A stretch of DNA of 31,430 nt from Hallerella sp963660435 (lineage in GTDB: Bacteria > Fibrobacterota > Fibrobacteria > Fibrobacterales > Fibrobacteraceae). The notes under the pieces were generated by a model. It worked only from the letters and a program-made list of their open reading frames with translations, searched no databases and was not told the origin of the DNA. Of this stretch, positions 29,536 to 31,430 are shown piece after piece (position 1 is the stretch's first letter; the number at the start of each line of letters is the position of its first letter). Position numbers and translations under genes: made by a program. The DNA is taken from the NCBI GenBank assembly GCA_963660435.1, contig CAVKYI010000020.1, positions 1-31,430 on the forward strand, read 5' to 3'.

Positions 29536-30801
29536 TCAGGTGTTGCTGAAGATTTGGAATCCGCTGTAGGCTTCTTGTCCGTGTTCGCTCGCATCGAGCC
29601 CGCGGAGCTCTTCCTGTTCGCTCACGCGGAGACCGATAGTCTTCTTGATGAGGAGGAAGATGACCGAGGCGCCGAGGAAGCAGGGAACCGCATAGCAGGC
29701 AATTCCGATGAGCTGCGTGCCGACGGTGAACTGTCCCGTGATGTCGAAGATTCCCACGGCGAGCGTTCCCCATACACCGTTTACGAGGTGAACCGAGAGG
29801 GCGCCGACCGGATCGTCAAGGCGCAGACGGTCGAAGGTAAAGACCGAGAGCACCACCAGCACGCCGGCAATCGCTCCGATAATCCAGGAGCTCATCGGGC
29901 TTACGACATCCGCACCGGCGGTAATCGCCACAAGTCCCGCGAGGCATCCGTTGAGAGCCATCGTCACGTCGGGCTTCTTGCTGATTATCCAGCTGGTCGC
30001 TGTCGCCGTGATGATTCCCGCTACGGCGGCGAGGTTTGTCGTCACCAGAATCCAGGAGGTCGCTTGCGGATCGCCGGAAAGAGCCGAACCCGCGTTGAAT
30101 CCCCACCAGCCGATCCAGAGGACGAACACGCCGATGGTTGCGAGCGGAATGGAGTGAGCCGGGAACGCATATACCTTTCCGTTCTTGTAGCGTCCGAGAC
30201 GCGGTCCGAGGATCATCACGCCGGCGAGAGCCGCCCAGCCGCCCACGGAGTGGACGAGCGTCGAGCCCGCGAGGTCATGGAATCCGAGGTCCGCGAGAAA
30301 TCCGCCGCCCCATGTCCAGCTGCCGACTATCGGATAGACGAATGCGACGTAGAGAGCGGTGAAAATCAGGAACGAGTTCAGCTTGATGCGCTCCGCGACT
30401 GCGCCGGAGACGATTGTCGCTGCGGTCGCGGCGAACATCGCCTGGAAGAGCCAGTCCGTGAAGTAGGTGTAGTGTCCGTTATACGAACTGCCGAATCCGC
30501 CGTCCGGAACATGCAGCCCGAATCCGTCGAACCCGAACACTCCGGGGATGCTGAACGCGTCCGGATACATCACGTTGAAGCCGAAGAAGGCGTAGAGCGT
30601 GATGCCTATCGCGGGAACCGCGAAGTTCTTGAACATGATGTTCGCGCAGCTCTTCGCACGGCAAAGCCCGGACTCGACGCAGGCGAATCCAAGCCCCATG
30701 ACGAACACGAGAAGCGCGCATCCCATGATCCAGATGTTTTCCGAGAGGAAGGTCGAATTAGCGACTTCCGTTTGGAGTACTGCCAAAGTATCAGCGTTCA
30801 T
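29536..30801 (-). CDS. amtB: Ammonium transporter AmtB
   Basis: A 421-residue inner-membrane channel of the Amt/Mep/Rh family with about eleven transmembrane helices. Family landmarks: FACVESGLCRAKSCANIMFKN near residue 40, GAVAERIKLNSFLIF near 135, FLADLGFHDLAGSTLVHSVGGWAAL with the first pore His, NGCLAGLVAITAGAD, and GALSVHLVNGVWGTLAVG with the second pore His. The C-terminal tail that regulates the trimer is present. No cleaved signal is obvious, though the N-terminus is periplasmic. AAGGAGG lies about 8 bases before the ATG. It follows glnK by 14 bases, the usual arrangement in which P-II plugs the channel when nitrogen is ample. Confidence 0.97.
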   Translation of the reverse strand: MNADTLAVLQTEVANSTFLSENIWIMGCALLVFVMGLGFACVESGLCRAKSCANIMFKNFAVPAIGITLYAFFGFNVMYPDAFSIPGVFGFDGFGLHVPDGGFGSSYNGHYTYFTDWLFQAMFAATAATIVSGAVAERIKLNSFLIFTALYVAFVYPIVGSWTWGGGFLADLGFHDLAGSTLVHSVGGWAALAGVMILGPRLGRYKNGKVYAFPAHSIPLATIGVFVLWIGWWGFNAGSALSGDPQATSWILVTTNLAAVAGIITATATSWIISKKPDVTMALNGCLAGLVAITAGADVVSPMSSWIIGAIAGVLVVLSVFTFDRLRLDDPVGALSVHLVNGVWGTLAVGIFDITGQFTVGTQLIGIACYAVPCFLGASVIFLLIKKTIGLRVSEQEELRGLDASEHGQEAYSGFQIFSNT

Positions 30802-30815
30802 GAGTCATTCCTCCT

Positions 30816-31157
30816 TTATCCGATAGCCGCGGGACCAGTTTCGCCCGTGCGAATGCGGATGCATTGTTCCAAGTTTTCGACGAAGATCTTGCCGTCGCCG
30901 ATGTTTCCCGTGCGCGCGCCCTTGATAATCGCGTCGATGCACGGCTGCACGAATTCGTCGTTGAGCGCGATCTGCAGGCGGATTTTCTTGAGCAGGTGCA
31001 CTTCGGTTTCCGTGCCGCGGTATGTCGAGGTGTAACCCTTCTGCTGTCCGCAGCCTAGAACGTTCGTGACGCTCATCTTGTAGATTTCCGCCTCGTAAAG
31101 CGCCTGTTTTACGCTTCCGAGCTTTTCCGGTTGGATGTATGCTGTGACTACTTTCAT
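30816..31157 (-). CDS. glnK: P-II nitrogen regulatory protein (GlnK/GlnB family)
   Basis: A 113-residue P-II protein; trimers sense ATP/ADP and 2-oxoglutarate and block AmtB. It aligns without gaps to E. coli GlnB over the first 60 residues. Gln39, Lys40 and Lys58, which contact nucleotide and 2-oxoglutarate, are kept, as is the C-terminal RIRTGE. The T-loop reads GYTSTYRGTETEV: residue 51, the uridylylated Tyr in enteric bacteria, is Thr, and residue 49, a phosphorylated Ser in cyanobacteria, is also Thr. Control by GlnD-type uridylylation is therefore unlikely. GGAG precedes the ATG at good spacing. First gene of the glnK-amtB operon behind a sigma-54 promoter. Confidence 0.97.
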   Translation of the reverse strand: MKVVTAYIQPEKLGSVKQALYEAEIYKMSVTNVLGCGQQKGYTSTYRGTETEVHLLKKIRLQIALNDEFVQPCIDAIIKGARTGNIGDGKIFVENLEQCIRIRTGETGPAAIG

Positions 31158-31202
31158 TTTGATCTCCAGTAAAAGCCCATACGAGCTTCCGTATCGCCAT
31201 TA

Positions 31203-31218
31203 AGCAAAAGCCATGCCA
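31203..31218 (-). promoter_or_regulatory. Sigma-54 promoter of glnK-amtB
   Basis: On the minus strand the sequence is TGGCATGGCTTTTGCT, a perfect match to the consensus TGGCAYRNNNNTTGCW. The -24 element covers 31218-31213 and the -12 element 31207-31203. Transcription would start about 35 bases before the glnK ATG at 31157. Sigma-54 control of glnK-amtB by NtrC-type activators is well established in other bacteria. The match is seen; its use here is inferred. Confidence 0.85.
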
Positions 31219-31430
31219 AAACGAACTTTTGGCGAAAATTCTTCAAAAAACGCCACTCTGAAAATTCAAAACGGAAAACAAGACAAATTTGTTCGCAAAC
31301 TTCTACAAAAATGTCGATTAAGAAAACGGGCAAGGTTGAAAGGCGGTGTTTAGAGTGAAGTGTTGAGAGTTGAGAGTGGAGTGTTCGCTAAGCGACCTGT
31401 AAAGGCTTGTACGATAAACAGTCATCCTGG
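31219..31430. other. Upstream region of glnK without a gene
   Basis: No coding region supported. A 10-base palindrome ACAAATTTGT (31283-31292) lies about 65-80 bases upstream of the -24 element, at a distance usual for an activator site, but it is AT-rich and does not match the NtrC consensus. 31351-31378 is a purine-rich run of short imperfect GTGTTGAGAGT-type repeats. CGCTAAGCG (31386-31394) is a small palindrome. Confidence 0.4.

Noticed and set aside
29524..31035. 503-codon plus-strand frame over amtB and glnK
   Set aside because: Charged, low-complexity shadow of two certain genes with conserved motifs.
31283..31292. ACAAATTTGT as an NtrC site
   Set aside because: It does not match the known NtrC consensus, and short AT-rich palindromes are common by chance.
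1..31430. tRNA, rRNA or CRISPR arrays
   Set aside because: No cloverleaf, conserved rRNA segment or regularly spaced short repeats were recognised by eye; a tRNAscan or Infernal run would be needed to exclude small RNAs.

Overview
The window looks like a chromosomal segment of a Gram-negative, plant-fibre-degrading bacterium, most likely Fibrobacter or a close relative (Fibrobacterota). The evidence is: an LpxD lipid A enzyme; two secreted pectate lyases that end in a sorting-tail-like domain; a lipoprotein with polyserine linkers and fibronectin type III repeats; a P-II protein lacking the uridylylated tyrosine; and recurrent TATATT-type -10 boxes close to start codons. No rRNA, tRNA or CRISPR array was seen. 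The genus assignment is inference.

Layout. 111-2682 (minus): M20 peptidase, sirtuin and YbaK-type deacylase, packed with a 4-base overlap and a 2-base gap. 2731-5217 (plus): pyrD, a small envelope protein and a PDZ-thioredoxin fusion. 5214-8509 (minus): a YihY membrane protein translationally coupled to a short UvrA paralogue. 8565-11451 (plus): lipoprotein, diacylglycerol-kinase-family lipid kinase and lpxD. 11455-13661 (minus): a NifU-like protein coupled to SufB. 13777-18635 (plus): patatin-like hydrolase, FN3-repeat lipoprotein and an AAA-ATPase/PD-(D/E)XK protein.

18636-21300 is an AT-rich island. It carries two copies of a structured repeat, then a type II restriction-modification pair that closely resembles M.HaeIII and NgoPII (GGCC predicted), then a small unknown gene. 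21402-22032 holds a decayed IS30-like transposase start. 22033-27208 carries ruvX and a two-gene pectate lyase operon. 27244-29510 is a second AT-rich cassette. It holds one secreted YD/MORN-like repeat protein, a third copy of the structured repeat in its leader, and identical 30-bp terminator repeats at its two ends. 29536-31218 (minus) is glnK-amtB behind a perfect-consensus sigma-54 promoter.

The most striking signal is the structured repeat (copies at 18729-18955 and 29225-29400, partial copy at 18998-19056). Two arms of about 16 paired bases differ almost completely in sequence between the two full copies, yet in each copy they remain complementary to each other. Around them sit a conserved stem, a conserved hairpin, and a competing terminator-like hairpin that shares a strand with the first. 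Both full copies lie upstream of, and in the same orientation as, foreign-looking AT-rich genes. I do not recognise the element; it reads like a mobile leader RNA or attenuator with a hypervariable pairing.
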